64,000 nucleotides of DNA from an uncultured Paracoccaceae bacterium (GTDB taxonomy: Bacteria; Pseudomonadota; Alphaproteobacteria; Rhodobacterales; Rhodobacteraceae): contig CANMQX010000008.1 of the NCBI GenBank assembly GCA_947500135.1, positions 1-64,000 on the forward strand. Direction: 5' to 3'. The notes under the pieces are model-generated. The model ran no database searches, had not been told where the DNA came from, and was given only the letters and a program-made list of their open reading frames with translations. Each line of letters starts with the position of its first letter. The stretch's first letter is position 1. Positions 45,922-54,831 of the stretch are shown one piece after another. The position numbers were made by a program, and so were the translations under genes.

Positions 45922-46617
45922 TCAATCGCCGAAATCCACCCGGTGCAGTTGATCGCCATTGGCGCGCAACCAGTCACGATGGGCCTGATAATCCGGCATC
46001 AGCCGGGCCACCACGGCCCAGAATGCAGGGGCGTGGTTCATCTCGACCAAATGGGCGACCTCATGCGCTGCCACGTAACGCAACACCTCTGGCGGGGCCA
46101 TGATCAGACGCCATGAATACATCAAGGCGCCCTGACTGCTACAGGACCCCCAGCGGGACCGTGTATCGCGCAAAGTCAACCGGGTGTATCGGCGCCCAAG
46201 CTGGGCGGAAAACGCATCCGAGGCTTGCGCCAGGTGGTCGCGCGCGCGCCCTTTCAACAATGCCCGCACCCGTGGGCCGACTTTGTCGGCAGCACGCAGC
46301 ACAATGCCCTCTTCTCCCAATGCAGGGCGCGCATCTGAATCCTGCGAGATGCGCACCGGTTGCCCCTGATACAGGACCGTGCCCCCGATCTGCACCGGGG
46401 CTGCCGGGGCGATCTGGCCCAGATGTCCGCGCAGCCAGCTTTCGCGCGCCTCCAGAAATGCCACACCCTCGCGTGCAGGCGCATGCACAGGCATGGTCAG
46501 GGTCACACGTCCATCCAAACGCGAAATACGCAAAGACAACCGCTTGGCCCGGCCAGAACGACGCAAAGTGACCTCAATCGGGGGGTTGCCTTCAAGGGTA
46601 TGTCGGCCCATATCCAA
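45922..46617 (-). CDS. YgjP-like zinc metallopeptidase (M48-related, DUF45)
   Basis: 231 residues. The family N-terminal strands RRSGRAKRLSLRISRLDG are followed by TLRDTRSRWGSCSSQGALM and the zinc-binding HEVAHLVEMNH, with a downstream His or Asp region in FWAVVARLMPDYQAHRDWL. These are the features of YgjP/DUF45 metal-dependent hydrolases. No signal peptide, so cytoplasmic. Two in-frame ATGs lie at 46617 and 46611. It is followed on the same strand by the GntR regulator gene. Confidence 0.9.
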   Translation of the reverse strand: MDMGRHTLEGNPPIEVTLRRSGRAKRLSLRISRLDGRVTLTMPVHAPAREGVAFLEARESWLRGHLGQIAPAAPVQIGGTVLYQGQPVRISQDSDARPALGEEGIVLRAADKVGPRVRALLKGRARDHLAQASDAFSAQLGRRYTRLTLRDTRSRWGSCSSQGALMYSWRLIMAPPEVLRYVAAHEVAHLVEMNHAPAFWAVVARLMPDYQAHRDWLRANGDQLHRVDFGD

Positions 46618-46722
46618 CTACTCATATTGTGATGTGCCAAAGGCTTTGACACGCCCCGCCGCTTATGGCAGTTGGCACCGATCACCCGCAAGGGTCCGAG
46701 CAAGATTTTGAAGGGATAGCCT

Positions 46723-47049
46723 ATGCCTAAGGAAGAGTGGGGCACAAAGCGCCTTTGCCCCGAAACCGGCAAACGCTTTTACGACCTGAACGCGACGCCG
46801 ATCATCAGCCCCTATACCGGGAACGAGGTGACGGTGGACACATCCAAGACCCGCACAATGGTCGCGGATGCCGAAGACGCGCAGAGCAAAAAGATGAAAG
46901 AAACGACCGAGGAAGAGGATCTGGTGCTGGACGATGACGACGACAGCGAAGATGTAGACCTTGGTGATGACGTGCTGGAAGATGATGATGACGACGATAC
47001 CGTGTCATTGGACGAACTGGCCGATGTCGCGACCAACGACGACGAATAA
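46723..47049 (+). CDS. TIGR02300 family protein
   Basis: 108 residues. The first 45 residues (MPKEEWGTKRLCPETGKRFY, then DLNATPIISPYTG) are the TIGR02300 core with a CPETGKRFYD segment that looks like half of a zinc site. The C-terminal half (about 60-108) is very acidic, with long Asp/Glu runs, and probably disordered. Function unknown; the family is restricted to Alphaproteobacteria. It lies upstream of the tRNA-Ala gene. Confidence 0.92.
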   Translation: MPKEEWGTKRLCPETGKRFYDLNATPIISPYTGNEVTVDTSKTRTMVADAEDAQSKKMKETTEEEDLVLDDDDDSEDVDLGDDVLEDDDDDDTVSLDELADVATNDDE

Positions 47050-47057
47050 AGCGTGAT

Positions 47058-47092
47058 CCGTCGACCGATTTCTACTTGATCTCGGTCGACGG
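47058..47092 (+). terminator. Hairpin after the TIGR02300 gene
   Basis: CCGTCGACCGA (47058-47068) pairs perfectly over 11 bases with TCGGTCGACGG (47082-47092). It begins nine bases after the stop codon and likely ends the transcript, although there is no T run. A second perfect 8-base palindrome, AGGCGGTC-AA-GACCGCCT, lies at 47132-47149 just before the tRNA gene. Confidence 0.5.
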
Positions 47093-47154
47093 GCTGCATA
47101 GACAGCACATCGCAGCAGAGATGTTGCACCCAGGCGGTCAAGACCGCCTCAGAT

Positions 47155-47230
<76 letters not shown>

Positions 47231-47527
47231 TGACACTCCAAACACTATGCAAATAGGCTATCCCGCTGTTTTATTGGGATTTCTTAGTAGATTTTACTAC
47301 GATTTGGGATGCTCCGACCTCGCAAAGCACGTCACCTCTAACCTGTTTTACAATTTGACCCGACAGTGGATTGTTGACGATGGCCCGTTCTCACATGGGT
47401 TCGAATGGTTATCGGAAGAGTTCGCCGAAGTTGAGTGAAGGGGGCTGCGGACAGATTGTTCCGCTCCCAATATGGCGTGTCTGTCAGCGATATTCGCCAT
47501 TAGGTCGGCCAAAACTTCATGTATGTA
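47231..47527. other. Left end of the island, no gene seen
   Basis: The 297 bases between tRNA-Ala and the pnkp stop show no convincing coding sequence on either strand. A frame running through the tRNA gene to 47438 has no recognisable product. The segment contains one copy of TTACTACGATTT (47294-47305), repeated at the right end, and is more AT-rich than the flanks. Confidence 0.6.
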
Positions 47528-50089
47528 TCAGAGCCTTGGGTCAACGGGTTCACTCTCCAGTGCCAACACGGCCAATGCACATTCATGTACCTTCGACAGC
47601 GGCAAGCCCTCCACTAATCGATGCAGTCCCTCAAAGCCCAGCTTGAACTCACGTTCAGCCAATGAGAACTTCCTCCCTAGACCCCTTTGTCGCAGTCGGT
47701 CGATGTTCTCAGGTAGATCATAATCAGGTCCATAGATGATGCGAAGGTAATCCCGCCCACGCACCTTCATCGCGGGCTGAATCATGCCCTTTTCACCCCG
47801 CACCAAGAAACCGGTTGGCTTGAACACCAGCCCTTCACCGCCTTTGGATGTGTGATCCAGCCACCATTCAATAACCGCTTCCCTTTGTGCGGGGTCATCG
47901 AGATTGATTTGCTTCCAACCCGTTGCCTGGATGATCGGATCACCTAGGGCGAGTTTCTCGACGGTTGTCATATGCCAGTTATGTGGTTTGTCGGTGTGAA
48001 CCGCACCCTTACTCGCAAGGATGTGGAACGGGGCAATCCGATAATCATCAATGGTGCCAGCTTCCCAACAATAGCCGTCAATGGTCTGACCCATAAGTCG
48101 TGCATTCGACAGCCTAATCTCTGCCTTCGCTTTCAGCGCGGCAAGTTCTTCTGAACCGTCCATACCGTTCAGTGCATCAATCAGCGCAGCCGCAGATGTC
48201 TCGGCGGCAGACACGGTTGGGTAGTATTGGCGTTTCAGCAAGTCCTGAGCCTTGGCAGACCACGGCATCAATTCTGCATCCAGCAGCACCCAATCAGTTC
48301 CCAATTCATCCCAAAGGCCCGAAGACTGCATAGCTGCCGCCATGCGCCCAACGACAGCGGCCTCGGACACGTCGTCCTTGAAGAACGGTCGCCCCGTTCG
48401 GGTGAAGATCACACCCGCTTTGCCATCTTCGACGCCAAAACGGACCTGAGCCGCCTCCGCACTTTTGGCGACAACCAGTATCGCCCGTGACCCCATGTGC
48501 TTCTCTTCGACCACCAGATCGGTCACGCCACGACCAGCATAATGTTCCATGGCCTGCTCGGGCCGCTCTAGAAATGGCCCCTCAGGCGCTGTGGGGCACG
48601 CTGCCATGGTTGGCGGAAGATAGACCAACCAACGCGGATCAACCGCAAAGCGGCTCATGACCTCAAGCGCCGCCAAGCTGTTCTCTTCCGGGATTTGGAT
48701 CGTTGATTTGAACCGCGTCTCGATCCGCATCTTCGTCGCATAGTCATCGAAATACAAAAGCTTGTCGTGGTCCTGCTGCGCGGTCAGAGACTGGCCCGCA
48801 TCCAGAGGCTTTGCGGGGATTGCGTATTGCTGCTTTGCAGCCACTGTCACGGTTTCCCTCTCAGGCCATCGCAACGCGGTCAGCTTGCCGCCAAAGACGC
48901 AGCCAGTGTCGATGCACATGGTGTGGTTCAACCATTCAGCTTCGGCCATGGGCGTGTGGCCAAAGACAACATCAGCCTTACCACGGTAATCTCTGGCCCA
49001 TTCAAGACGCACAGGAAGACCGAACTCATCGACCTCGCCAGTCGTTTCCCCGAACATGGCGAAGTTGCGGACATGGCCAGACCCACGTCCATGCATCTCT
49101 TCTTTCAGTCCGGCATGGGCGATGACCAGTTTACCATCGGCAAGCCATGCATGAGATCGCAAGTCCCAGATGAAGTCACTGGCCTGTTTGCGAAATGCAT
49201 CGGAGCTCTTCTCAAGTTCGGCCACCGTTAGGTCAAGGCCATGAGTTTGGGTAACCGATTTGCCCTTGAGCCATTTGTTCAGCTTGAAGTCATGGTTGCC
49301 GATGACGCACCGACCAGAACCTTCGTCGCACATCCCCATCACCAACCGCAGCGCATTGAGGTTTTTAGGGCCACGATCCGTGATGTCGCCGACGAAGAAC
49401 GCGATACGTCCTTCTGGGTGTCGGGCTCGGATGAGGTCTTCTGATTCATCTTCATACGGATCGATCTGATAGCTGAGGTTACCCAACAGTTCGGCCAATT
49501 CGTCGAAACACCCGTGGATGTCACCGATGATGTCAAACGGGCCCTGATCTTGACGGTTGTCCGTCCACAGCGGCTGACGTTCGATCTGGATGGCGTCCAC
49601 CTCTTCCGGGGACTTCATGATGTGGACGTTCCGAAAGCCCTCCTTCTGCAAGCCACGCAGGCCCCGGCGCAATGCCTTGGCGTGATTGCGGGTGACGTGT
49701 TCTCCAAAGTCACGGTTTGGACGCTGTTGATTGCGTTCATGACAAATCTTCGGGTCGATGTCCAAGACGAGGGTCACAGGTAGGGCGTGATATTTGCGGG
49801 CAAGTTGCACTAGTTTGGCCCGATCTTCGCGCTTGACCGATGTCGCATCAATAACGGTCAGCAACCGCCGTTTCAGACGAATGGCGGCGGTATAGTTCAA
49901 CAGGTCAAACGCATCGCCTGTCGCGGCCAGATCAGTTTCATCATCCGACACCAAAGCACGACAATGGTCCGAGGAGATGATCTCGGTCTCAAGGAAATGC
50001 TTCGCGGCAAAGCTGGACTTGCCAGAGCCAGTGGAGCCAATCAGCACAACAAGGGCGAAGTCGGGGATGGTGATGGTATTCGTCATCAT
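47528..50089 (-). CDS. pnkp: Polynucleotide kinase-phosphatase-ligase Pnkp (bacterial RNA repair)
   Basis: 853 residues, close to the 870 of Clostridium thermocellum Pnkp, with all three modules. Kinase (about 1-165): P-loop GSTGSGKSS and ERNQQRP. Metallophosphatase (about 180-420): GDIHGCFDE, GDITDRGP, GNHD and VIAHAG. Ligase-type adenylyltransferase (about 470-853): the KxxG motif in VEEKHMGSRA, GEGLVFKP and MKVRGRDYL. The enzyme heals cleaved RNA ends (5' phosphorylation, removal of 2',3'-phosphates) and, with Hen1, seals them. The start overlaps the nucleotidyltransferase stop (ATGA); a second ATG follows immediately. It is the last gene of the operon. Confidence 0.95.
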   Translation of the reverse strand: MMTNTITIPDFALVVLIGSTGSGKSSFAAKHFLETEIISSDHCRALVSDDETDLAATGDAFDLLNYTAAIRLKRRLLTVIDATSVKREDRAKLVQLARKYHALPVTLVLDIDPKICHERNQQRPNRDFGEHVTRNHAKALRRGLRGLQKEGFRNVHIMKSPEEVDAIQIERQPLWTDNRQDQGPFDIIGDIHGCFDELAELLGNLSYQIDPYEDESEDLIRARHPEGRIAFFVGDITDRGPKNLNALRLVMGMCDEGSGRCVIGNHDFKLNKWLKGKSVTQTHGLDLTVAELEKSSDAFRKQASDFIWDLRSHAWLADGKLVIAHAGLKEEMHGRGSGHVRNFAMFGETTGEVDEFGLPVRLEWARDYRGKADVVFGHTPMAEAEWLNHTMCIDTGCVFGGKLTALRWPERETVTVAAKQQYAIPAKPLDAGQSLTAQQDHDKLLYFDDYATKMRIETRFKSTIQIPEENSLAALEVMSRFAVDPRWLVYLPPTMAACPTAPEGPFLERPEQAMEHYAGRGVTDLVVEEKHMGSRAILVVAKSAEAAQVRFGVEDGKAGVIFTRTGRPFFKDDVSEAAVVGRMAAAMQSSGLWDELGTDWVLLDAELMPWSAKAQDLLKRQYYPTVSAAETSAAALIDALNGMDGSEELAALKAKAEIRLSNARLMGQTIDGYCWEAGTIDDYRIAPFHILASKGAVHTDKPHNWHMTTVEKLALGDPIIQATGWKQINLDDPAQREAVIEWWLDHTSKGGEGLVFKPTGFLVRGEKGMIQPAMKVRGRDYLRIIYGPDYDLPENIDRLRQRGLGRKFSLAEREFKLGFEGLHRLVEGLPLSKVHECALAVLALESEPVDPRL

Positions 50090-50898
50090 GATTTCCTGTC
50101 GCCCTTAACGATGCCCCGTAGCAGTTTGTCGCCCTCAGCCATCAGGTCAGGCCGGTCATCCCTCTTTGCTACAACCGTTGCCCATGCGATCTGCTCATGG
50201 ATGAACGCATCGATCATCGGAATGCGTTCTCCGCGACCAATTTCTTTCGCGGCTGATTTGAGCACCAGAAGCTTTTCGATCTGACGAACAAGCTCCTCCG
50301 ACAGAGATTGACCTTCAACCAAAGCCTGCAGGTTCATCGGCGGCTGCACCGTTGGATTTTGTTTGGTCCACGAAATCGCCAGAGCGGGCCGCAGAATGTA
50401 GAAATACTTCTTCAACGGCACATCTGAGTTGTCACCAACATGCTTGTCCCACTGTTTGACCGCCAGATTGCGGTAGTGATGCAAGCAGGATTCGCCAAAT
50501 GTCGTCTTGTCGGCGAACCGGATCAGACGGTCACACAGATCATCGTTCCACCTGTAGCGGATCGGGCTAGATAGCCACTCCAACATCACGGGATTGGGTT
50601 TGATCAACAGGCCAAGCGCCTTGCGAATGTCCCAGCCGTTGATGTCCCAGTCCCCTTCAATGGGCAGTTCGATAACATCGCGCCCCGGCTCTATACTGAG
50701 GTACCAATCGGGCTGATGCGCATAGATGAACCGCACATCATAGTCGCTGTCGGGCGACGGAAAGCCCCATGCACGGCTGCCGCTTTCGATGGCAAATAGA
50801 ACCCGGACGTCGTGATCGACCTCCAACGCGGTCAGCTTGGACTGGATCGCGCCTTCGACCTCGGGCGAGATGCTGGGAACGAATGCTGGCAGGGTCAT
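50086..50898 (-). CDS. Nucleotidyltransferase domain protein (COG3541/YcgL-like) in RNA repair operon
   Basis: 270 residues. The polymerase-beta-like nucleotidyltransferase signature is clear at residues about 40-58: ESGSRAWGFPSPDSDYDVRF (G-S-x6-G...D-x-D). Later segments (DINGWDIRKALGLLIKPNPV, LEWLSSPI and LKKYFYILRPALAISW) match the COG3541-type proteins found in phage and bacterial repair loci. The third acidic residue expected in the catalytic site is less certain (near VIELPIEGDWD). It overlaps hen1 and pnkp by four bases each, so all three are translated as one unit. The likely job is adding or transferring nucleotides on damaged RNA ends, but its substrate is unknown. Confidence 0.88.
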   Translation of the reverse strand: MTLPAFVPSISPEVEGAIQSKLTALEVDHDVRVLFAIESGSRAWGFPSPDSDYDVRFIYAHQPDWYLSIEPGRDVIELPIEGDWDINGWDIRKALGLLIKPNPVMLEWLSSPIRYRWNDDLCDRLIRFADKTTFGESCLHHYRNLAVKQWDKHVGDNSDVPLKKYFYILRPALAISWTKQNPTVQPPMNLQALVEGQSLSEELVRQIEKLLVLKSAAKEIGRGERIPMIDAFIHEQIAWATVVAKRDDRPDLMAEGDKLLRGIVKGDRKS

Positions 50899-52289
50899 GA
50901 TGCCTCTCCCAAAGTAAAGATGGCCATCTGTGATGGGCCGCCATGCGTTTCGTCAACAGGACCAAGAGGCGCGAATTCAGTGGTGTACCCATGTTCAGCG
51001 GCAACCTCATTGGCCCAGCCCTCGAACTCGGCCCGTGTCCACTCAAAGCGATGATCAGGGTGGCGCAGTTGGTTTTCCTTCATCGTTTCGAACAGGACGT
51101 TGTATTCGCGGTTCGGTGTCGTCATCACGACCATATCGGGTCGGGCATCGGCGAAGAGTGACATCACCAATGCGGACAGCCTGTGCGGTTCAATATGTTC
51201 AATAACCTCGACAAGCGTCGCCGCGTCGAAACCCTTCCACCGACGATCACCATAGGTCAGGCTACCCATCTGCAATGCCACACGTTCGGACATTGCATCA
51301 CCAGCCTGATGAAGACGCAGCTTCCGATGCGCGGCTTCCAAGGTCCGTACAGATGGATCGACACCGACAATCCGATCAATACCCCGTTCTTTGATCAGCC
51401 GTGCGATCAGCTTTCCTTCGCCACAGCCAAGGTCGAGAACCGATTTCACGTTCCTCTGCCGCATCACATCAGCAACCGTATCCAGACGGATGTCATGCAG
51501 CCGCAGCGGCTTTTCCAGTTGTTCTTCAGGCTTCAGTTTCGGCGTCTCTTCATCGTCATCAACGACCGAAGACTCTTCCAGCCGAGCCAACGCCATGTTC
51601 GCCAATGAGTGGCGATGCTTCAAAGCTCGACGTGTAATCAACTCCTTGGCAGGGTGATCTGCCAACCAGCCCTCTCCCTTAGCCAGCAGTTTGTCGATCT
51701 CTTCCTGTGCGACGAAGTAGTGCTTGAAGTTATCCATTACAGGAATCAGCACGTGCAGGTGGTTCAGTATCTCAGCCAGTCTTAGGCATGCTGAAAGACG
51801 TAGGTCGATCACCATCTGATCATCGACCGTATCAGGTGATAGAATGGTGTATCCCAGAGGTTCGAAAAGCGAAACCAGCAGTTCCCGATCTCCAGCCAGT
51901 GCAACAGGCAGGATGCGGATTTCGAAGTCCAACTCTTGATCCGCCAATTCCTGACGATCTTTGGATTTACCAGCCATCGTCTGTGCAAACGACCGTCCCG
52001 TTGCGACCGATAAGAACGAGTTTGCCACATAGGGTCGGTCATTCACGTACTGAGCAAGAAGCCCATCGGACTGCTGGTTCTTTCCGCGAACCAACCCAAT
52101 TGGATCAACTTCGAGATGCAATACCGCTGTCGTGCGTTCTTCAGATATCTCGGGGTAGAATATCGTTGCATCACCCGCAGATGTCTTCTTGGTGTGAACG
52201 TGATCTGGATGCTTGTGCAGCAGAAAGCCGAGATCACGGGCGGAATAGTCCGCACCCGCCTTCGCCAACAGTGTAATCTCGATTTGCAT
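50895..52289 (-). CDS. hen1: Hen1 3'-terminal RNA ribose 2'-O-methyltransferase
   Basis: 464 residues, about the 465 of C. thermocellum Hen1. N-terminal domain (about 1-240) begins MQIEITLLAKAGADYSARDL, then GFLLHKHPDHVH, the bacterial Hen1 hallmark; it activates Pnkp ligase. C-terminal methyltransferase (about 265-464) has SVLDLGCGEGKLIARL for SAM binding and the metal-binding EVIEHIEPHRL (E-x-x-E-H) with a later His in PDHRFEWTRAEF. It methylates the 2'-OH at the repair junction so the site cannot be cut again. ATG 52289 was chosen over a TTG at 52304 on the N-terminal match. First gene of the operon; the 243-base leader to 52531 holds the presumed promoter. Confidence 0.95.
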   Translation of the reverse strand: MQIEITLLAKAGADYSARDLGFLLHKHPDHVHTKKTSAGDATIFYPEISEERTTAVLHLEVDPIGLVRGKNQQSDGLLAQYVNDRPYVANSFLSVATGRSFAQTMAGKSKDRQELADQELDFEIRILPVALAGDRELLVSLFEPLGYTILSPDTVDDQMVIDLRLSACLRLAEILNHLHVLIPVMDNFKHYFVAQEEIDKLLAKGEGWLADHPAKELITRRALKHRHSLANMALARLEESSVVDDDEETPKLKPEEQLEKPLRLHDIRLDTVADVMRQRNVKSVLDLGCGEGKLIARLIKERGIDRIVGVDPSVRTLEAAHRKLRLHQAGDAMSERVALQMGSLTYGDRRWKGFDAATLVEVIEHIEPHRLSALVMSLFADARPDMVVMTTPNREYNVLFETMKENQLRHPDHRFEWTRAEFEGWANEVAAEHGYTTEFAPLGPVDETHGGPSQMAIFTLGEAS

Positions 52290-52531
52290 AATACTTAGTC
52301 TCAAGGAATCTCAATCGTTGTTCGACTATCAACGATAGGTGGTACCAACAACCTGGCATCGAAATGGTGTTATTGTAGATGAACTGAAGTCAGGTGACAC
52401 AAATGCGAAGGTAAGTAGGTAATTATGCAGATATGTTGCACGAAAATTACTACGATTTCCCACTACGACTTGATTGTCAGGGTATTATTTAAGTATTTGA
52501 TTTAATTGTGTTTAAATACATGAATGCCGCT

Positions 52532-52548
52532 TCCCCTAGACTCCACCA
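52532..52548 (+). repeat. Right attachment-site-like repeat
   Basis: TCCCCTAGACTCCACCA, 16 of 17 identical to the tRNA-Ala 3' end at 47214-47230 (G to A at position 9). It lies beyond the hen1 promoter and is not part of any tRNA gene here: the upstream bases do not form a T-arm. Confidence 0.65.
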
Positions 52549-52936
52549 CTCACTTCTAAATCAATGCTTTGGGTTACCCGCAGTCTGGTGCACCACATAG
52601 GTGGAACACAAAGCACGAAGGTTCCGGCTTGATGCTTGACGATTGAGAGTGGATGCCAGCACCAAGCAGTCGCGTTTCATGCATTGGGTGCGGGCCCGCG
52701 CCTGTCACGCCAAAAGCTTAACGCCACGTTCACACATCCACCGCACGCCCCGTTAATCCGGTCAATCCCCACCGAAGGGTCCGACCTTTTGCCGACATGC
52801 CGCCGACGCTTTGCAGACCGGCCAAAACCGCTGAAAATAAAGGCGTTAACCCATGATTCGGGCATCATGCCCAGAACCCACCGCGCGCACCCCCACCGAC
52901 CGTTGCATCACCCCCGCGATGCGCTACCATCACGAT
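52549..52936. other. Non-coding stretch upstream of the DUF1194 gene
   Basis: 388 bases without a convincing gene. Apart from the 11-bp repeats at 52781-52813 it shows nothing that I can identify. It probably contains the promoter of the DUF1194 gene. Confidence 0.6.
52781..52813 (+). repeat. Three 11-bp tandem repeats, same family as upstream of lpd
   Basis: CCGACCTTTTG, CCGACATGCCG and CCGACGCTTTG run head to tail with 11-base spacing. The last unit is identical to the first unit of the array at 41633. The array ends 123 bases before the DUF1194 gene. Confidence 0.65.
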
Positions 52937-53656
52937 ATGCGCCATTTCATCCTCGCCCTCTGCTTCGTTGCACCCGCGACGGCCCAGACCATTGAAACTG
53001 ATCTCGAACTGGTTCTGCTGGCTGATGCATCAGGCTCGATTGACGCGGATGAACTGGCGTTCCAGCGTCAATCCTACGCCACCGCGATCACCGATCCGGC
53101 AGTAGTCTCGGCGATTGAAAATACGCTTTATGGTTCCATCGCCGTGACTTACGTGGAATGGGCGACCAATCAGGCAACTGTTGTGGATTGGACCATCATC
53201 GCCAATATGCAAAGCGCCGAAAGTTTCGCCAACGCCCTGATCGGCCCACCCCGTCAGGCGGGCGGGCGCAACGCCATCGGCTCTGCCCTGCTTTACGGTA
53301 TGGCGCAGATAGAAGGTAATGATATCAGGGGTTTTCGCCGCGTCATCGACTTTTCCGGGGACAGTATGGGCAACAGCTACGGCCCGCCCATTACCGTCGC
53401 ACGGGACGAGGTGCTGGCCAATGGCATCACCATCAACGCCCTACCGATCCTGCGCGGCGGACAGATCGGGCAGAACCTGCCAGAGGCTTACGAACAAAGC
53501 ATTATCGGCGGGCCAAACGCCTTTGTGATGCCCGCCCAAAGCGGGCCGGAATTCACCGATGCGGTGCGGCGCAAACTGATCCTCGAAATCGCTGGCACAA
53601 CGCCCGAAACGCAGGTGGCCAGCCTATTGCTGGATGCTTTGCAGATAGGCGAGTAG
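52937..53656 (+). CDS. DUF1194 family secreted VWA-like protein
   Basis: 239 residues. Signal peptide MRHFILALCFVAPATAQT, then a von Willebrand A-like domain with the MIDAS motif LLADASGSIDADE, a conserved TYVEWA, and VIDFSGDSMGNSYG. DUF1194 proteins are periplasmic and of unknown function; the fold suggests metal-dependent protein binding. Its last 33 bases overlap the end of the convergent cytochrome gene. Confidence 0.9.
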   Translation: MRHFILALCFVAPATAQTIETDLELVLLADASGSIDADELAFQRQSYATAITDPAVVSAIENTLYGSIAVTYVEWATNQATVVDWTIIANMQSAESFANALIGPPRQAGGRNAIGSALLYGMAQIEGNDIRGFRRVIDFSGDSMGNSYGPPITVARDEVLANGITINALPILRGGQIGQNLPEAYEQSIIGGPNAFVMPAQSGPEFTDAVRRKLILEIAGTTPETQVASLLLDALQIGE

Positions 53657-54016
53657 ATCGACAATCGGCTGCGAGGTCATGATCGGTTGCCCGGTCTCAG
53701 CCTTGGTGGCCACATCGGTCCCCGCAAAGAAGTCGCCATAGACGGGCATGGAACTGCCATGGCTGACCAGCGGTTCGCGCCCATCAATGCGCATCACCAC
53801 GCGGGTCACCGGAAAAACATCATTGTTCCGGGCAGTTAGCGTCGTCAAATCCGCAGGGCGTACCACCAAAGACGGCGACATCGGCCCGTTACCGGCACCC
53901 CCGACCCCATGGCAGGTCGCGCAGTAAAACTGATAAAGTGACGCGCCCTGCTGCACATCCTGCGCCAGGGCGGGTGCTGCAAATCCTATCAAAAGGCCAA
54001 GAATTGCAATGCGCAT
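53624..54016 (-). CDS. Small periplasmic c-type cytochrome
   Basis: 130 residues. Signal peptide MRIAILGLLIGFAAPALAQ, haem motif CATCH (about residues 32-36), GVGGAGNGPMSPSL and a distal methionine candidate in SSMPVYGDFF. One haem c, class I-like. An exact FNR box (54073-54086) lies 57-70 bases upstream. It is similar to the cytochrome at 54832 (shared LTTLTARNNDVFP versus LTTIAARNGGVFP and a common SIQQ end), so the two are paralogues with one gene between them. Confidence 0.9.
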   Translation of the reverse strand: MRIAILGLLIGFAAPALAQDVQQGASLYQFYCATCHGVGGAGNGPMSPSLVVRPADLTTLTARNNDVFPVTRVVMRIDGREPLVSHGSSMPVYGDFFAGTDVATKAETGQPIMTSQPIVDLLAYLQSIQQ

Positions 54017-54072
54017 CGGGTCCTCCTATCATCATGATAGGAAGAGCCTAGAGCGGCAATTCAACCCTTGCG

Positions 54073-54086
54073 TTGATACATATCAA
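54073..54086 (-). promoter_or_regulatory. FNR/FixK-type box upstream of the cytochrome c gene
   Basis: TTGAT-ACAT-ATCAA is a perfect match to the FNR consensus TTGAT-N4-ATCAA. Its centre is about 63 bases upstream of the cytochrome ATG at 54016, a distance consistent with an activator site near -41. Expression under low oxygen is inferred. Confidence 0.7.
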
Positions 54087-54093
54087 AAAGGGC

Positions 54094-54735
54094 CTATCGC
54101 AGGGTCAGATTTCCAATCGCCGCCCGGATCGTGCTATCGGTATCATCGCTATCGCCAGAAACCGCCAGCCCAACCAATGCACCCGGTGCGCCGCCAAAGG
54201 CGCGGGCATAATCTGCGGCCAAATCAACACTTTCGCTATGTGATCCGGTGCCGGCCTGCCGCAGGGCAATGGTCACCCCCTGCCCCGCAGGACCATATGG
54301 CGACGGGATCACCTGCCCGCGCGAATGGTTCCCGCCCCAGGCATATTGCATGATCCGCACATCATCATTGCCCAGCAGGCTGCGGATATTTGCGCCCTGC
54401 AAACCAGGGGCCAGCGCCTCTGGCACAAACACGAAATAAAGCGAGATATTGCGATCATCCCCACCCTTTCGGGCGAGGTTTGTCGCAGGCACGGATTGCT
54501 CGACCGTCCAGCTCCAGGATGCGGCCTTGCTGCCCCAATCGCCCTGCCCCACACGCGTCCAGGCAATGGAAACCGATCCGTCAGACACCATGCTAAGTGT
54601 GTTGCCGAACCGGTAGTCATTAGAGCTGAACAGCGACAGGCGTTGTTCCTGCCAACCATTGGCAAAACTGACGGGCCCGGCAGCGGCGGGCAAAGCAAGG
54701 GTCAGGGCAAGAGCGGCAGAAAGCGAGAGGCGCAT
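54094..54735 (-). CDS. DUF3047 family secreted protein
   Basis: 213 residues. Signal peptide MRLSLSAALALTLALPAAAG and a beta-rich mature domain. Typical DUF3047 features: W-x-W-x-V-E (SWTVEQSVPATNLARKGGDD), ISLYFVFVPEAL, and MQYAWGGNHSRG near the middle. Function unknown. It lies between the two paralogous cytochrome genes on the same strand. Confidence 0.8.
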   Translation of the reverse strand: MRLSLSAALALTLALPAAAGPVSFANGWQEQRLSLFSSNDYRFGNTLSMVSDGSVSIAWTRVGQGDWGSKAASWSWTVEQSVPATNLARKGGDDRNISLYFVFVPEALAPGLQGANIRSLLGNDDVRIMQYAWGGNHSRGQVIPSPYGPAGQGVTIALRQAGTGSHSESVDLAADYARAFGGAPGALVGLAVSGDSDDTDSTIRAAIGNLTLR

Positions 54736-54831
54736 GAGGTCATCCTTTTGAATAGTCGCCTCATGACCTACCCTAAAAACCACATGCGCCAAGGCGCAAA
54801 CCCCTGCATTCACAGGATTGTCAGCCGCGCG

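Noticed and set aside
47132..47149. 8-bp palindrome just before tRNA-Ala as a CRISPR or attachment remnant
   Set aside because: No repeat-spacer pattern exists anywhere in the window, and the palindrome is not duplicated at the other island end.
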